A stretch of DNA of 64,000 bases from Favolaschia claudopus (GCA_037176885.1 JAWWNJ010000040.1:496001-560000); one strand, 5' to 3'. Positions 22,478 through 34,175 are shown, counted from the stretch's first letter. The notes: generated by a model from the letters alone, not told the origin. Numbers and translations are program-made.

Positions 22478-23556
22478 GGTTAACCGACCGATCAACTGGG
22501 TCCACTCAACATGTCAGGTCTCACAGCCACCTCTCTCACCCGCCAAACGACGTTCCGAGCTGCCGAAGCTGAGTGTGACGTGACTGTAACATCACACTCG
22601 ACGACTTTCTCGCTCGTTTTCTTGCGATTCCTCGACGATTTCGCTTCTAGCCTGCCTTCAGCCGCATCTGGAGGGTGTAAAACGCCGCTGAACAGTCAAA
22701 ACACGCTCTCTGTGGTCTTCAACACATCAAAACGGCTCGATTTAACATGCCTACCTCAAATACTACTTGCCTCTTTGTGCTCCCCGACATTGACGCGTCT
22801 TGGCAGCGGGGACTAAGGAAAACACTGGGGATTGTCTGCTGCAGCTCGGAATATCGTCTCATGAGCTCGATTTAGTCCATCGGCTAGCACATCTACAAGG
22901 GAAAATCAAGTACCTCACCAATATTGGCCCAATGTACACACTCGAAGCACACAAACGCTCTGACTCCTTGAGTCGTCCCTCCCTCCGAGACCTTCACTTC
23001 AAACAAAATCCGCAAGCTTATTGGGCACGGCACGAGCTGAGCATCATATCTCTTGGCATAACTTCAACGAGTCACCATCCCAAGATTTTCTGGCCTTCTG
23101 CTCTCTCTCAGTGGGTTCGAACTCTAAATCACAGGTCTTCAAACCTTGTAGCTCCCATTCAAGTAATTCTGCTGGTACGAACCTTCACTAGCTTCCCATT
23201 TCGTAGTCAACGAATTGATTTTGTATATGAATTCCCTCAATTTACTGGCTGCTCGTGTATTTCATTGAAGAATAAGTTGGAATAAGTGTTACTTGAGTCT
23301 TTATATTCAGTTGCATTGCAAGAATCCCACGAAGACAAGCATTGAGCATTTTTACGACGTGTGGGCAACGGTAATCACGACCTCGGTGCTCGTGGCTCCG
23401 GGACCATTATAGTGATTAAGTAAACTGACTTTGAATTGTTTTTTGAGCGTGCAATGAACTTTTGGAGTTCTCCTTTCTTTCTTTCTTTTTCTTTCTTTTT
23501 CCTTCTTTTTGCGCGTTTTTCCCCTTATGGACACCCAGTAGTATGGTCGGAAAACC
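22478..23556. mobile_element. TIR element, array copy 3
   Basis: Identical by eye to copies 1 and 2, bounded by TGCGAT on both sides (22472-22477 and 23557-23562). Same orientation. Confidence 0.85.
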
Positions 23557-23562
23557 TGCGAT

Positions 23563-24641
23563 GGTTAACCGACCGATCAACTGGGTCCACTCAACATGTC
23601 AGGTCTCACAGCCACCTCTCTCACCCGCCAAACGACGTTCCGAGCTGCCGAAGCTGAGTGTGACGTGACTGTAACATCACACTCGACGACTTTCTCGCTC
23701 GTTTTCTTGCGATTCCTCGACGATTTCGCTTCTAGCCTGCCTTCAGCCGCATCTGGAGGGTGTAAAACGCCGCTGAACAGTCAAAACACGCTCTCTGTGG
23801 TCTTCAACACATCAAAACGGCTCGATTTAACATGCCTACCTCAAATACTACTTGCCTCTTTGTGCTCCCCGACATTGACGCGTCTTGGCAGCGGGGACTA
23901 AGGAAAACACTGGGGATTGTCTGCTGCAGCTCGGAATATCGTCTCATGAGCTCGATTTAGTCCATCGGCTAGCACATCTACAAGGGAAAATCAAGTACCT
24001 CACCAATATTGGCCCAATGTACACACTCGAAGCACACAAACGCTCTGACTCCTTGAGTCGTCCCTCCCTCCGAGACCTTCACTTCAAACAAAATCCGCAA
24101 GCTTATTGGGCACGGCACGAGCTGAGCATCATATCTCTTGGCATAACTTCAACGAGTCACCATCCCAAGATTTTCTGGCCTTCTGCTCTCTCTCAGTGGG
24201 TTCGAACTCTAAATCACAGGTCTTCAAACCTTGTAGCTCCCATTCAAGTAATTCTGCTGGTACGAACCTTCACTAGCTTCCCATTTCGTAGTCCACGAAT
24301 TGATTTTGTATATGAATTCCCTCAATTTACTGGCTGCTCGTGTATTTCATTGAAGAATAAGTTGGAATAAGTGTTACTTGAGTCTTTATATTCAGTTGCA
24401 TTGCAAGAATCCCACGAAGACAAGCATTGAGCATTTTTACGACGTGTGGGCAACGGTAATCACGACCTCGGTGCTCGTGGCTCCGGGACCATTATAGTGA
24501 TTAAGTAAACTGACTTTGAATTGTTTTTTGAGCGTGCAATGAACTTTTGGAGTTCTCCTTTCTTTCTTTCTTTTTCTTTCTTTTTCCTTCTTTTTGCGCG
24601 TTTTTCCCCTTATGGACACCCAGTAGTATGGTCGGAAAACC
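23563..24641. mobile_element. TIR element, array copy 4
   Basis: Same as the other copies apart from one A-to-C difference at about 24294, which would change Gln to Pro in the 161-codon frame. It is followed by the complete 8-bp duplicate TATGCGAT instead of the 6-bp spacer. Confidence 0.85.
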
Positions 24642-24649
24642 TATGCGAT

Positions 24650-24931
24650 GTCCGCTTATGGAGGAGAGCCAAACATCAACAAATTGATCTGACCCCCGCT
24701 GACCCGGGGTCAAGATCAGGTCAACTAGAGCCTGGTTGACCGTTGACTCTTGACCCAAGGTCAAGACCCGGGTCAATCGCAACACTGCATCCGAGGCGTT
24801 TTCTTGCGTGTCTGAATGATGCCGGTGGCTGCCGAACGACTTTCCCACGCATGTTTCACTTTTTCGACCCTCTAAAAACCAAACCTTGGCTGATTGCTTA
24901 GCTATTGAATCAGAGGATGCTCAGAGCATAC
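24650..24931. repeat. Lone hAT-like end with GACCCGGGTC repeats
   Basis: Minus-strand sequence from about 24788 reads AGTGTTGCGATTGACCCGGG, followed by repeated GGTCAA/GACCCGG words. The AGTGTTGCG start and repeat-rich subterminal region resemble the hAT-type ends seen at 6768 and 12558. No partner end was found. No gene is seen here. Confidence 0.35.
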
Positions 24932-25358
24932 TATGGTGCGCGTCACTTAGTCACCACCTCTCGATGACAAGGCCATCTGTGTCCGCAGTTTTATCCCATT
25001 TTTAATTCCTCTTGCCGATCGACTCCTTTTCAACAGAGGAACAACTTCGCAAGACGAATTTCCCAAATTTAAATATCCGAAGGAGTTATAACTTTTCACC
25101 CCACCCAATTTGGCAGTACAGGTCATTTCCGGTATTTGTTGCCTCCACAAGGTTCAACATTGTGCGTTCAGAGGCCCAGTATTTATGGTAGTGTTCCATG
25201 CACCCGAGAATAGGCTCTAGTTATGTCAAAAGTCCCCTTGAAAGCACCGAAACTGTGTCAAAATCCACGCTCAGATAGGGTATTTTTGAAAAAATTTCGG
25301 CCTCCGGCCAATTTGGCAGTAGTGCAAGAGAAGCGGTGACTAAGTGACGCGCACCATA
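24932..25358 (-). mobile_element. Tc1/mariner-type MITE, 427 bp, copy 1
   Basis: Inverted ends start TGGTGCGCGTCACTTAGTCA and are flanked by TA (24932-24933 and 25357-25358). Length including both TA is exactly 427 bp, as in the copies at 27985-28411 and 61193-61619. Relative to those it lies in the opposite orientation. A 67-codon frame inside is shared with the second copy but has no domain and is probably incidental. Confidence 0.85.
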
Positions 25359-25849
25359 GAGTTGTTTTCCACTGTTCCTAAGTCTCTCCAATCACATTGT
25401 AAAATGTAAATGAGAAAGTTTTCTGAGGGCCGGTGTTACCTGTCACCGGCATTCAAGAAGTCACCAGTTGCACTGTAGTTGATTGCTAGGGGTCCTCGAC
25501 TGGTTCGAGTCTACCATCTTGATCCGTTACCACCATCTCCCCGTTTCCCACGCTTAATTAGGGTCGGGAGACAAGAACCACAATCGACGGTTGCCGGTCC
25601 GAGCTTCATGTGCTCTCAACTGCATTAGGTAAGAAAACAAAAGTAGGGCCTAGTGCGCCAGCCTGCATCAGCTTAATCATTTGTGTGATACCCTTATTTT
25701 CGCAATGCCAGTCTCCGCAGGTCTTTTCCCAGCAAATACTGTCTGTGCGAAAGTTAAGTGCTAGAGGAGATTTGGGCAAGAAATACGGCGTCAACACATA
25801 CTAAGGATTAGTCTCTCGTAGACAGACGATACAACAAAAATGTCCTCGT
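25359..25849. other. No feature recognised
   Basis: 490 bp between two MITEs. Short frames overlap on both strands near 25606-25804; none shows a start context, splice pattern or domain. A TGATCCGTTACCACCATCTC segment near 25520 recurs near 35315, indicating a dispersed repeat fragment. Confidence 0.4.
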
Positions 25850-26247
25850 CAAGGGAGTGTCAAGGGTGCGCCGGCATCTAAACCGGCGACCAAGGGCCGG
25901 TTAGTTAGTCCGGCCGTCAGGCCGGAAAAAAAATTATGAACCTCATAAATTCTGGTCGGAATGGGCTATCGGCAATCAGTAGAGTATGAGTGCAAAAACA
26001 CTGTCCTATGCGGCATAATGTAAGTTAAAGGACCATTCACTAGCTTTATGAGGGATAGAACATTGGAGCCGTTCTGCTTACCATTCTAGGCATTTTGTCG
26101 ACCTCCACGACATTTATTTGTGGTGGGAATGTCGGCCGGTGACTTAACCGTGGGAAATTACTACTTGTTAAGGCGATTACGTAGTCAGTTAGTAGAGAAA
26201 CCAAAAAATCGCTGTATTTCCTTTTTTTAAATGCCGGTGCACCCTTG
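25850..26247. mobile_element. hAT-type MITE (CAAGGG ends), 398 bp
   Basis: The 8-bp duplication GTCCTCGT lies at 25842-25849 and 26248-26255. The element starts CAAGGGAGTGTCAAGGGTGC at the left and ends with the complement of CAAGGGTGCACCGGCAT; the left terminus carries an extra 11-bp partial repeat of the end. The subterminal region is rich in CCGGC/GGCCGG words. No coding sequence is seen. It shares CAAGGG ends and 8-bp duplications with 37786-38288 and 46222-46659. Confidence 0.8.
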
Positions 26248-26520
26248 GTCCTCGTATACCTGCGGTTGTTGTAGTCTGTTGAGAAGGTCCATCGGCCGAT
26301 CGGTCGCCCGTCTTATTACATAATCATGAATTTCTCGGTCCTCCTTCCGCAGCGCTGAACGTGTTTTTACTCGATACTCGGGTGTAGAGCAGTTATCGAT
26401 GTGCTACTGAGCATTTCTTTCAGCGGAATCGGAGGGAGATATGTGCCTAGTGTTGGGTTTGACAAAGCTGCTGACTCATCCTGCCAAATCATAGGCATCT
26501 TGCGAGGCACGACAACTTTA

Positions 26521-27554
26521 GTAGCATAGGCGCTCGCGAACGTCTATGGATGGCGCCGAACGCCTATTCTACGGATCGAACGCCTACTCCGCCTTCCGAA
26601 CGCCTACTGAGCGATTGCCGACGGCATCTCGGCATCGTAGTCCGCCTCCCGCCCTCTGGCAACGCTTTGAGGAGCAAAAATCTCGCGTTCCCCTTGAATC
26701 TGATTCAACTTGAACAGGGAAATGAGTTGAAGAATCCGCCGCATAAGTTAGCTCTAAGTTTACTGATGCCATTGGATATAAGATCGGAATTTTACTTCAA
26801 GTAATTTTACACAAACATCCCGTCACTTTGCATGTTAATTAATTATGTACTAGGTAATGTATCGAAAGTCCTTATTTCTACAATACGTAAGGTTACCCCT
26901 GTGCAATACAAAAGCGACCTCAGAGGGAAATGCGTGGAGCGGATAGACGTCTGCATTTTTGAAAGTCAGATCTTCGAATAGACGAACGCGGGAGCTGGAG
27001 ACGGGAGGCAGGGAATCGAGGAGCACGACTGTGTTGTGAATTAGCAAGATTCCGCGACAGACAACTCCAACATAAGACTGCCGCAGCTTGCGAGCTCGGG
27101 CCTTCCCTGTCCCCTCTATACTTTCCAACCACCTGAAACCCTCCCCAACCGTTGATGGCATGCGTATAGACCGCTGAGTCCTGGGGAGTCGCGCGCCGAA
27201 CGTCACAGCGAGCTGGAAAGAGGATAATCTACGCTGCAGAAACTTCAGCGGCGGAAAAAACTCGCACTCTCAGACATGAGCTCACCGTCGCGGACAATCT
27301 CTCTTCCCTCGTTAACGTCGCCGTTTCCGGCGGTGCTGAGGAAGGGCGTAGTCCTTGGAATCATGAGGGGGATGGACGAGTGATGAGGGCAAGGAGAAGG
27401 AGGAGGAAGGGTGGGAGGAAGAGAAGTTGGCGTACGAGAACGTACGACATCTTTGATCTCGCGCTTCGGTTACAGCCGTATAGGCGCTCGCTGGCGCAAT
27501 AGGCATTTGACTGGGCAATAGGCGTTCGGCGGGCCACCCGAACGCCTATGCTAC
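26521..27554. mobile_element. TIR element with CGAACGCCTA subterminal repeats
   Basis: Both termini read GTAGCATAGGCG inward (26521 and 27554). CGAACGCCTA or close variants are repeated at least three times inside the left end and several times inside the right end in the opposite orientation. No duplication was found at the borders. The interior has a minus-strand frame of about 118 codons (27206-26850, containing STVGEGFRWLESIEG) that could be captured host sequence. The superfamily is unassigned. Confidence 0.6.
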
Positions 27555-27984
27555 TGTATGTACTCGCATCTTGCCTGTGCTCGAACAACGGCATATTTAA
27601 TATTCTGAACACGCAGAGCTATTCAGAATGGATGTAGAATCGACTTTGCGTACCCCAATTCAACCTCAATGAATGTGCAAGCGTGCACGAGAGGCGAAAG
27701 GACGTGGGAAGAAGTTCGAACCATAAGCTGTTGCAAAGCACTTACCGTGTGATGGCCTTGAGTGCCGGCCACCTAGGGACCCCGGGACGTCCTCTGCCAG
27801 TATGCAGTGGTGGCGGAAAATACTTGCGGTGACTTGGCCGTGGATTTCCGGCCACATACTCAAGCGATTGAATAAAATGTAGGCATACATGAGTGATATC
27901 TGCCTACCTTATAACCCAGTCAACCCGGTGAAAATCCGTGAAAATAGTCTGAAAGTGTTCTAAAAATGAACCTATTTCACACTT
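27555..27984. other. No feature recognised
   Basis: 430 bp with no supported gene, terminal repeat or RNA. A 74-codon minus-strand frame (27890-27666) shows no domain. Confidence 0.4.
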
Positions 27985-28411
27985 TATGGTGCGCGTCACT
28001 TAGTCACCGCTTCTCTTGCACTACTGCCAAATTGGCCGGAGGCCGAAATTTTTTCAAAAATACCCTATCTGAGCGTGGATTTTGACACAGTTTCGGTGCT
28101 TTCAAGGGGACTTTTGACATAACTAGAGCCTATTCTCGGGTGCATGGAACACTACCATAAATACTGGGCCTCTGAACGCACAATGTTGAACCTTGTGGAG
28201 GCAACAAATACCGGAAATGACCTGTACTGCCAAATTGGGTGGGGTGAAAAGTTATAACTCCTTCGGATATTTAAATTTGGGAAATTCGTCTTGCGAAGTT
28301 GTTCCTCTGTTGAAAAGGAGTCGATCGGCAAGAGGAATTAAAAATGGGATAAAACTGCGGACACAGATGGCCTTGTCATCGAGAGGTGGTGACTAAGTGA
28401 CGCGCACCATA
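27985..28411 (+). mobile_element. Tc1/mariner-type MITE, 427 bp, copy 2
   Basis: TA-flanked (27985-27986 and 28410-28411) copy with TGGTGCGCGTCACTTAGTCA ends. It is close to the reverse complement of 24932-25358 in both length and interior, so the two form a widely spaced inverted pair about 2.6 kb apart. Confidence 0.85.
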
Positions 28412-28586
28412 GTTGAACACAATTGACCATGTTTTGAGCTTACAATGGCTTGACGATTTTTGGTTAAAATCCTCAAAACTTGAGCAAAAATGCCCGACTT
28501 TCAATTGGCCATTGCGAGCTCAAAAGGAGGTCAATTTGATTCAACTAAAGTGCGATGTGAGCCCAATTTTTAAGGGCCCATGTCCC

Positions 28587-29451
28587 ATGTCTGTGGACGG
28601 GCCGAAGTTTTTCAAGTTGAAAAAAGAGAAGAAAAAAGGGGGGAAAGGCCTAAGGCTGGAACATTATGATTAAATACGCATCCAGCCCATAATGTACTAT
28701 AATCGTAATATAATCTTAAGGATTCGGCCGATATTTAATTGTAAGGGTATCGTAATAGGAAGAATAATCATATTTAATCGATTATTTCCAGAATATGCTA
28801 GCTTGGATTTTCCGGTCTAAATTGGGGCTCTAGTACTGAAAATAGTCCCGCAATGCATATGCCGCTGATCTGTATTTTGGGGGACGAATCCTTGATAAAA
28901 TGCCGAGTTTACTCCCAACCTTTGGAGGTTTTGAGTCCATCTTGAGTTGTTGGGAACCCTCAAAAGTGATTCTCGAACATTATTCGAGCTGCAAAGAACA
29001 TAGCATCAATGATGTCGCACGAACTACGTAAGCTGAGAGTCAGCCACAAACACTGCCAAATTTGGTTGCCAGTTGAGTTCCAGCTTGGTTCCAGCGCAAG
29101 AGGTGTCAGATCTCTAAATCTGGCACACTCTGATGCGCACGTGCATCAGAAGGGGGCCGAATATTGTTATTTGTTGTGAGACGAATTAGCTAAGTATTGT
29201 AAAACAAACCGAGGCTAAGGTATCAATGAGGATTATGATATACAGTGGCGGCGGGATCTGATACCACCCCTAAAAATAGAACAGCCCATTTCTTGAACTT
29301 TTGATGCAAGTGCCACTGTACCAAAAGGAGTCACATTCAGGGCAAACCCGGCACATCAATGGGAATGTGCCTTGTTTTATCTCTTTTTCCCCCTCTTTTC
29401 CTCTTTTTTCGTTTTGAAAAAACGCGATTTTTTTAATCCGTCCACAGACAT
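28587..29451. mobile_element. TIR element with polypurine subterminal tracts
   Basis: The left end reads ATGTCTGTGGACGG and the right end is its complement (..CCGTCCACAGACAT at 29451). About 25 bp inside each end lies a purine-rich tract on the inward strand (GAAAAAAGAGAAG type). Target duplication is not evident; CCCATGTCC precedes the left end. An ATGTCTGTGGA end followed by a purine tract occurs again at 54764. No gene is seen inside. Confidence 0.55.
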
Positions 29452-31236
29452 AGTATCATACATGAGCCTCTCTGAACAATGTCAAGAGGTGTCAGATGAG
29501 TCGTAGTTCGATCGGTCTAATTAGATCCCGGCAACCTATGATAACCGGATGTTGTCATTCACGTTACTCGCCTATCCGGGCGGCCATTGCCACGCGTCGG
29601 CATTGCTCTCGCGTCTTCCACACCCCCTTCCGCCTCCCGACTTGTCACGCAGTAAATGGGATCTCCGATCAATTCGCTGAGCTTAATTCGTACTATTCGG
29701 TTCCCAGCTCTGCAGCACCAAGGGACCCCGGAACCCACATTCGGGTATTGAATCAAGTTCACGACCAATGCACAGGGAATAGATGACACGGTAGGATGTA
29801 CATCGGAAAAAAACATACGGAAAAACATCAAAACGGCGGTACAATTCTTTTGGCGGGGAAAATTTTGCCTTTGCTATATGGGTTGAAAACCGGTGTTGAG
29901 ATATGATTGCTTGTCCCGGTAATGCATTTGGTTGTTTAAGCAGCTGAAAGATATTTGTAGGCTTCAAATTCAGTTCGGTCAAATTCGGGAAATTCGCTGC
30001 TACATAACAAAGCCAGGAAAATGGGAATGCGTTGGATAAGAGTAGAAACTTGGTATGCTTGAATTAAACTCTTCCATCAACATCGTTTCCCACAGTTCAA
30101 TTCTGACGCTTGTAAAATGTCTTCAGCTCGAGTTTGAGTTGAGACCAACACCAGATTGTGCGACAGAAGGAAGCCCAGGCAATCTCTAGTATTCACGGAT
30201 TTATCTGTTTAGTGGGATGGATATGACCGCTCGGAGAAGCTACATGATGTGTTTCTCGGAATGGCCTTTCAACATTCAAGGTCCTAGATTACTCGCGTAC
30301 CTTTCACTTTGAATTCACTGTCTTCTGTGAAGGTGTCACGTTAATACAGTTACCTCAATTAACTATCTAGCCGCTCTTGCTTACCGGTCTCTCACTCCTC
30401 CAATAAGTTCCAGCGTGCCAAATACACAGTAGACTCGTCCGCGATGAGCAAAAAAAAAATCCAGACATCCAACTTTGCTTCCTTAGATGCGAGCCCAATA
30501 TCTCGCGGATTATTTTCTTGACCCTCCCAAGATCCTAGAGACCCACGGCCGTATTTTGCTCTCCTTACTGTCCGCTGCCTTCCCTTGCTCAAATTCCTAC
30601 TCAATGGTTATATTCCGCACCCAGGTCGGTGCCTAAAGGGTTCAAAACTATCTCCAAAGCACTTGGTGTCCCGATATAGAAAAATGCTTTTCCGTGCACA
30701 CTAATCTTCCGCGGACAGGTGTTTCAGAGCAGTAAAATGTGACCTGAGCAAGGCTACTCAACACCGCAAAGATACCACTTCCCCGTTTAAATTGATACCA
30801 TCCACCCTGAGATCGATGCAAAAGGGTGGTATTCCTGAGTCCCTCGCGATATGCAGCAAGAATTGTCAAAATCCTTGGGCAGGGGCCTAGAAATGTGAAA
30901 TTTGAGACCTCTGTAGCAACCTGGCGTCTCATGACGTAGCGGCTGCCCACTGTGGAGCGACCCCGCGGCACAGGCCTTTCAAGCGACCGAGGCCGCGGCA
31001 GCCGCTCCGCACAACCCCTCTAATATCGTGTTTTGCAGAGGCAGCAGGTCGTTGGGCGCCAGGCGGTTCCAAGAAACTGATGGTGCGCCCATGGGAACAT
31101 CACCACAGGACTCGTACTTAAGTAGGATGCAAGTCTTCTTGAATCCGGACCAAAATTAATTTAGAACTCAAGAAAGAGCAGGGGGACAAGCTGGGGCTTT
31201 CACGAGTTTGACGCATTCAGAGATGAAGTTCGAACC
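29452..31236. other. No supported gene or element
   Basis: About 1.8 kb holding only short overlapping frames (for example 29496-29786 plus, 30648-30971 minus) without domains, terminal repeats or clear exon borders. Codon usage is not distinctive by eye. Confidence 0.4.
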
Positions 31237-31764
31237 TTGAGATTAAGATTGAACCAAGTATCGAGTGGGCAGAACGCACCTTCGCACCAAGCCTACATGG
31301 CTTCAACTTCGAACTCGGCGGCGCCGGCGTACTCCAACCAAGCGATTGCGACCCAACCAATGGACATGGGTGAATTTGGGCGAGCTGTTTTCAATATGAT
31401 GAAGAACGGGGGAGGCCTTTATAAATGATCAGTATGTTCAGACTCGGAGTTAAGCACGTACGATGGGGAATGAGCAGGATTTTTAAAGGCTCCGAGGATG
31501 GAGACGCGGCAGAGAGCTGGTCCGTCGAAGTCTCCTGAGGAACCTAAACCTGCAAATGAGAGGAAGAGTGAGGAGAAGAAAGACAAGCGAAACGAGTTGC
31601 CATACCGATTTGTTAAACCTTCGGAATTTGGGGCACGAACTCAGCCAAATTTCGATGGTAAGGCGAGAGTTTCATCCCAACTCTTGTCACATCATTTGTC
31701 ACGTCACTCATCCCGTATCACGCCCCAAATAAATTCAGCAAAAAATACTTTCTACAAGCACTGA
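31237..31764 (+). pseudogene. Possible Gag-like or hypothetical gene fragment
   Basis: Two plus-strand blocks: 31237-31428 (RLRLNQVSSGQNAPSHQAYM, ending FGRAVFNMMKNGGGLYK) and 31498-31764 (starting METRQRAGPSKSPEEPKPAN, then NELPYRFVKPSEFGARTQPN). The charged linker followed by ELPYRFV is reminiscent of the region before the zinc knuckle in fungal LTR Gag proteins, but no knuckle is present. A frame change or intron would be needed between the blocks. Origin uncertain. Confidence 0.3.
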
Positions 31765-31953
31765 GGAACCTCGAAACCGCGGCTGGATAGGAGAGTGGAA
31801 TCGGCCTGCGCTTTCGGACTTGTCGGTGAGATGTGGCAATTATCAATCAGTCAATCAATCAATCGATCAGTAAATCAGTCACCTGTCAAATCACTAGCTC
31901 TCATCAAGAAAAGATGTCAGATCTCTACAAATCTCACTTCTTTCCTCGCCCAA

Positions 31954-32480
31954 ATGGATTCTCCTCTCAGCCCCCCCGGTTCCTCTTCTGCGCGGCTCGA
32001 GTCACTGTGCTTCATACTGCACAACGGTGGGTATGCGGGATGGTCTGAGTACATATTACCGAAGGAAATGTACGGCCTGTCCATGTCTGGCGCCTCCACG
32101 TCAAATACGCCACCTGTGCCTCAAAAATTGGATAGCCACCACACGACGACCAGGCAGAATAATCAGGCGAGAACGTGTTTCGATTGCGGTGCCACAGAGA
32201 CTGGCAAGTCGCGGCGTCAGAAATCGAATCGCAGAAAATGGGTCAGCTTCTTGCAGCGAAACGTTTTTGACATAGAACAACTGAAAAGGATGCGCAGCGC
32301 TGCGCTCAATGCGGCCCGCTTAAGCACAAGTCTCGGCCTTCTGGCTCCAAGCGAAAGGGTGGGAGGGGTGTCTTGACGCAAACAGAATCCTGTCGTGTGT
32401 CTCGAGGTTGTAAGGAACTTCCATGTCTCCCAGGCACTGACGCCGCTCCGGTAGATCAAGGTTCGTGGTCTTTTGAGTAG
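31954..32480 (+). CDS. GATA-type zinc-finger protein, two exons
   Basis: Exon 1 runs from the ATG at 31954 (MDSPLSPPGSSSARLESLCF) to 32241 and ends in CFDCGATETGKSRRQKSNRR plus KW. An intron starting GTCAGC at 32242 ends at AAAAG (32288) or GCGCAG (32297). Both acceptors keep frame and continue RCAQCGPLKHKSRPSGSKRK to a stop at 32478-32480. The paired CxxC motifs with CGATET and the basic tail match a GATA-type zinc finger, which binds DNA in transcription regulators. The usual TPLWRR is GKSRR here, and CNACG is CAQCG, so this is a divergent fungal version. The predicted protein is about 155 residues with only one finger. Confidence 0.6.
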
Positions 32481-32992
32481 CCTTGTTAACGCTTATACCG
32501 CAACTTTGTTTAGTCCCAAATGCGCTCATTGTGTACGACTGGCGGGAGAAACTGCAACGTGTGTTTTTCCCCCGCAACAAAGCGCTCCCAGACATCGAGG
32601 TAGGTCTTCCTGTGTGCCGGCATGAATTCTTCATCTCCTGGATTACGGAGCTTATGTCTGGGATGGACACCCTATTCACCATTATTGAAGAATCACAGGG
32701 TATCACTTGGTTTGACATAGCTGTCAGTACTTCCATCAGTCTCAATATGAGTGGGGCTCACCATGTGCAATGTGGCAGTACTTGAAAATCGCCAAAATCA
32801 TGCGCCATATCAACCGTCTCGAGCCTAAAAATGTCCCGCGCAACAGCGACTTTCGTTTCTGCGCCCGCGCTGGGGAGCTGGTCAAAAAGTGGCGGAATGA
32901 GCTCGGGTACCTCACGTCAGGAGCTCTTATTATGGGATCAATAGATGTTGTGTGAGAGGAGTTCCAGTGGCTCACCGCAAAGTTCACAACCA
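32481..32992. other. No clear gene
   Basis: Overlapping frames on both strands (32483-32785 plus, 32745-32320 minus) cover this interval. The plus-strand NSDFRFCARAGELVKKWRNE piece at 32770-32955 looks coding-like but has no recognised domain or start. Possibly a further gene fragment. Confidence 0.25.
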
Positions 32993-33518
32993 TACTCGGC
33001 ATGACCAAAAGTAACCGGAATTGTAGAATTTATATAGGAATTTCAATGGTCAACCAGCTTTGATGGATCCAGATCTTACCTATAGCATGTTTTCTCTAAC
33101 TTGCATGACATAAACACCGATTGGAACATCGGACAGCCAGAGAAATATTCGAAATTCAGAAATTTCCCAATTTGGCAATATCTGCGTTTTTAAAATAGCA
33201 ATTGGACAGATATGGGGTCAATGAGTACTTGAAAAATGGGATTTAGGTCTTAATGTAGATGAAATGCCAGAATTTAGCATCCTAGTCTCCACCTTTTGTG
33301 AGACGTTAAAAACTGGGCATAATGTTCAACCATCATAACATAAATAATTGCAATTCAAATAGACGCACAACAAACGGCACAGTGGACCCAAACTACTTCA
33401 TATGCAACAGCATATACTTCTACCATGATTACAGTACCAATCCTCCCAGCGGTTCTGTGTGCTAGCTTGCCATATATAGGCAATTTGTGATTCCGGTTAC
33501 TTTTGGTCATACCGAGTA
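32993..33518. mobile_element. Tc1/mariner-type MITE, CTCGG family, 526 bp
   Basis: TA at 32993-32994 and 33517-33518 flank inverted repeats (TA)CTCGGCATGACCAAAAGTAA and its complement. The same ends bound the 1,296-bp element at 13655-14950. The interior is unrelated by eye and non-coding. Confidence 0.75.
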
Positions 33519-34175
33519 TCAAGGGCCTACCGAACATAGAATTTTGGAATGTACTCAGAGTATAGAAGCTGGACGAAATCGGAGAAGGAATATGCTTTGC
33601 CCGAGGTGAGGGGTGTCGGAGGATATACAAGATGGCGGACCCAGATGATAAAGATCGAGGATTGATGCGAGGCACATTGGGTTGATGTGAGGCCTTGTGC
33701 GGGAATCAAGGTTGAAGAATACAGAAGAGAAAAAGGAAGTGGAGAGGATTAACGAGGGGATTGTATGTATGGGAGAGGGTGGACCGATGACTTATCCAAA
33801 GCCTGGTGAAGTTCCTTCATGCGCTCCGCCAGAGTTACCGTCAACTCCTTACGACGTGGACAGGTATACGAATCTGCGGTGCTTTCCACCACAATTGAGG
33901 CATTCCACATAGTCTAGGATCTGTTGGGGGGTAGGTCAGTGAAGCGTCCGTGGGAGTGATTTCGACCATGCCGATTGCTGATGGCCGCAGACGTTTTCAG
34001 GCTAGACACACAGAACTCAGTCGAAATACTGATTTTCATGCCTAATTGGTGTCCTCAAGTGTTCACATACAGTTTATATACTGGTCTGGGGACCCAATCT
34101 ACACGCGAAAATTGTCCAACTTGCGGCCATCACTCTCTGCATCGCCAGCATCATTCCCACGGACGCTTCACTGAC
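33519..34175. other. No supported feature
   Basis: A 71-codon plus-strand frame at 33697 (RESRLKNTEEKKEVERINEG) is the best candidate but shows no domain. Otherwise nothing is recognised. Confidence 0.3.

Larger units (their letters stand above)
20300..24649. repeat. Four-copy tandem array of a TIR element in one TSD
   Basis: The 8-mer TATGCGAT stands at 20300-20307 and again at 24642-24649. Between them lie four head-to-tail copies of a 1,079-bp element separated by the 6-mer TGCGAT, giving a 1,085-bp period. Each copy begins GGTTAACCGACC and ends GGTCGGAAAACC, an imperfect inverted repeat that extends to ACTGGGT further in. The spacers look like the target duplicate minus TA. The copies appear identical except for one base at about 24294 in the fourth (CCACG instead of CAACG). 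The flanking sequence rejoins cleanly if the array and one duplicate are removed. Confidence 0.9.

Noticed and set aside
20341..24370. Repeated identical frames of 60-161 codons in the four-unit array, suggesting a tandem gene family
   Set aside because: The repetition is explained by the 1,085-bp unit duplication. The frames lack early ATGs or domains, and the Lys/Arg/Glu-rich minus-strand frame is just the translation of the purine tract.
20300..24649. CRISPR-like or satellite array interpretation
   Set aside because: Units exceed 1 kb, spacers are identical 6-mers, and each unit has transposon-type inverted ends inside one target duplication.
24947..28396. Identical 67-codon frames in two MITEs (24947-25150 minus and 28193-28396 plus)
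   Set aside because: Identity follows from the copies being the same element. The third copy has it shortened, and no start context or domain supports a protein.
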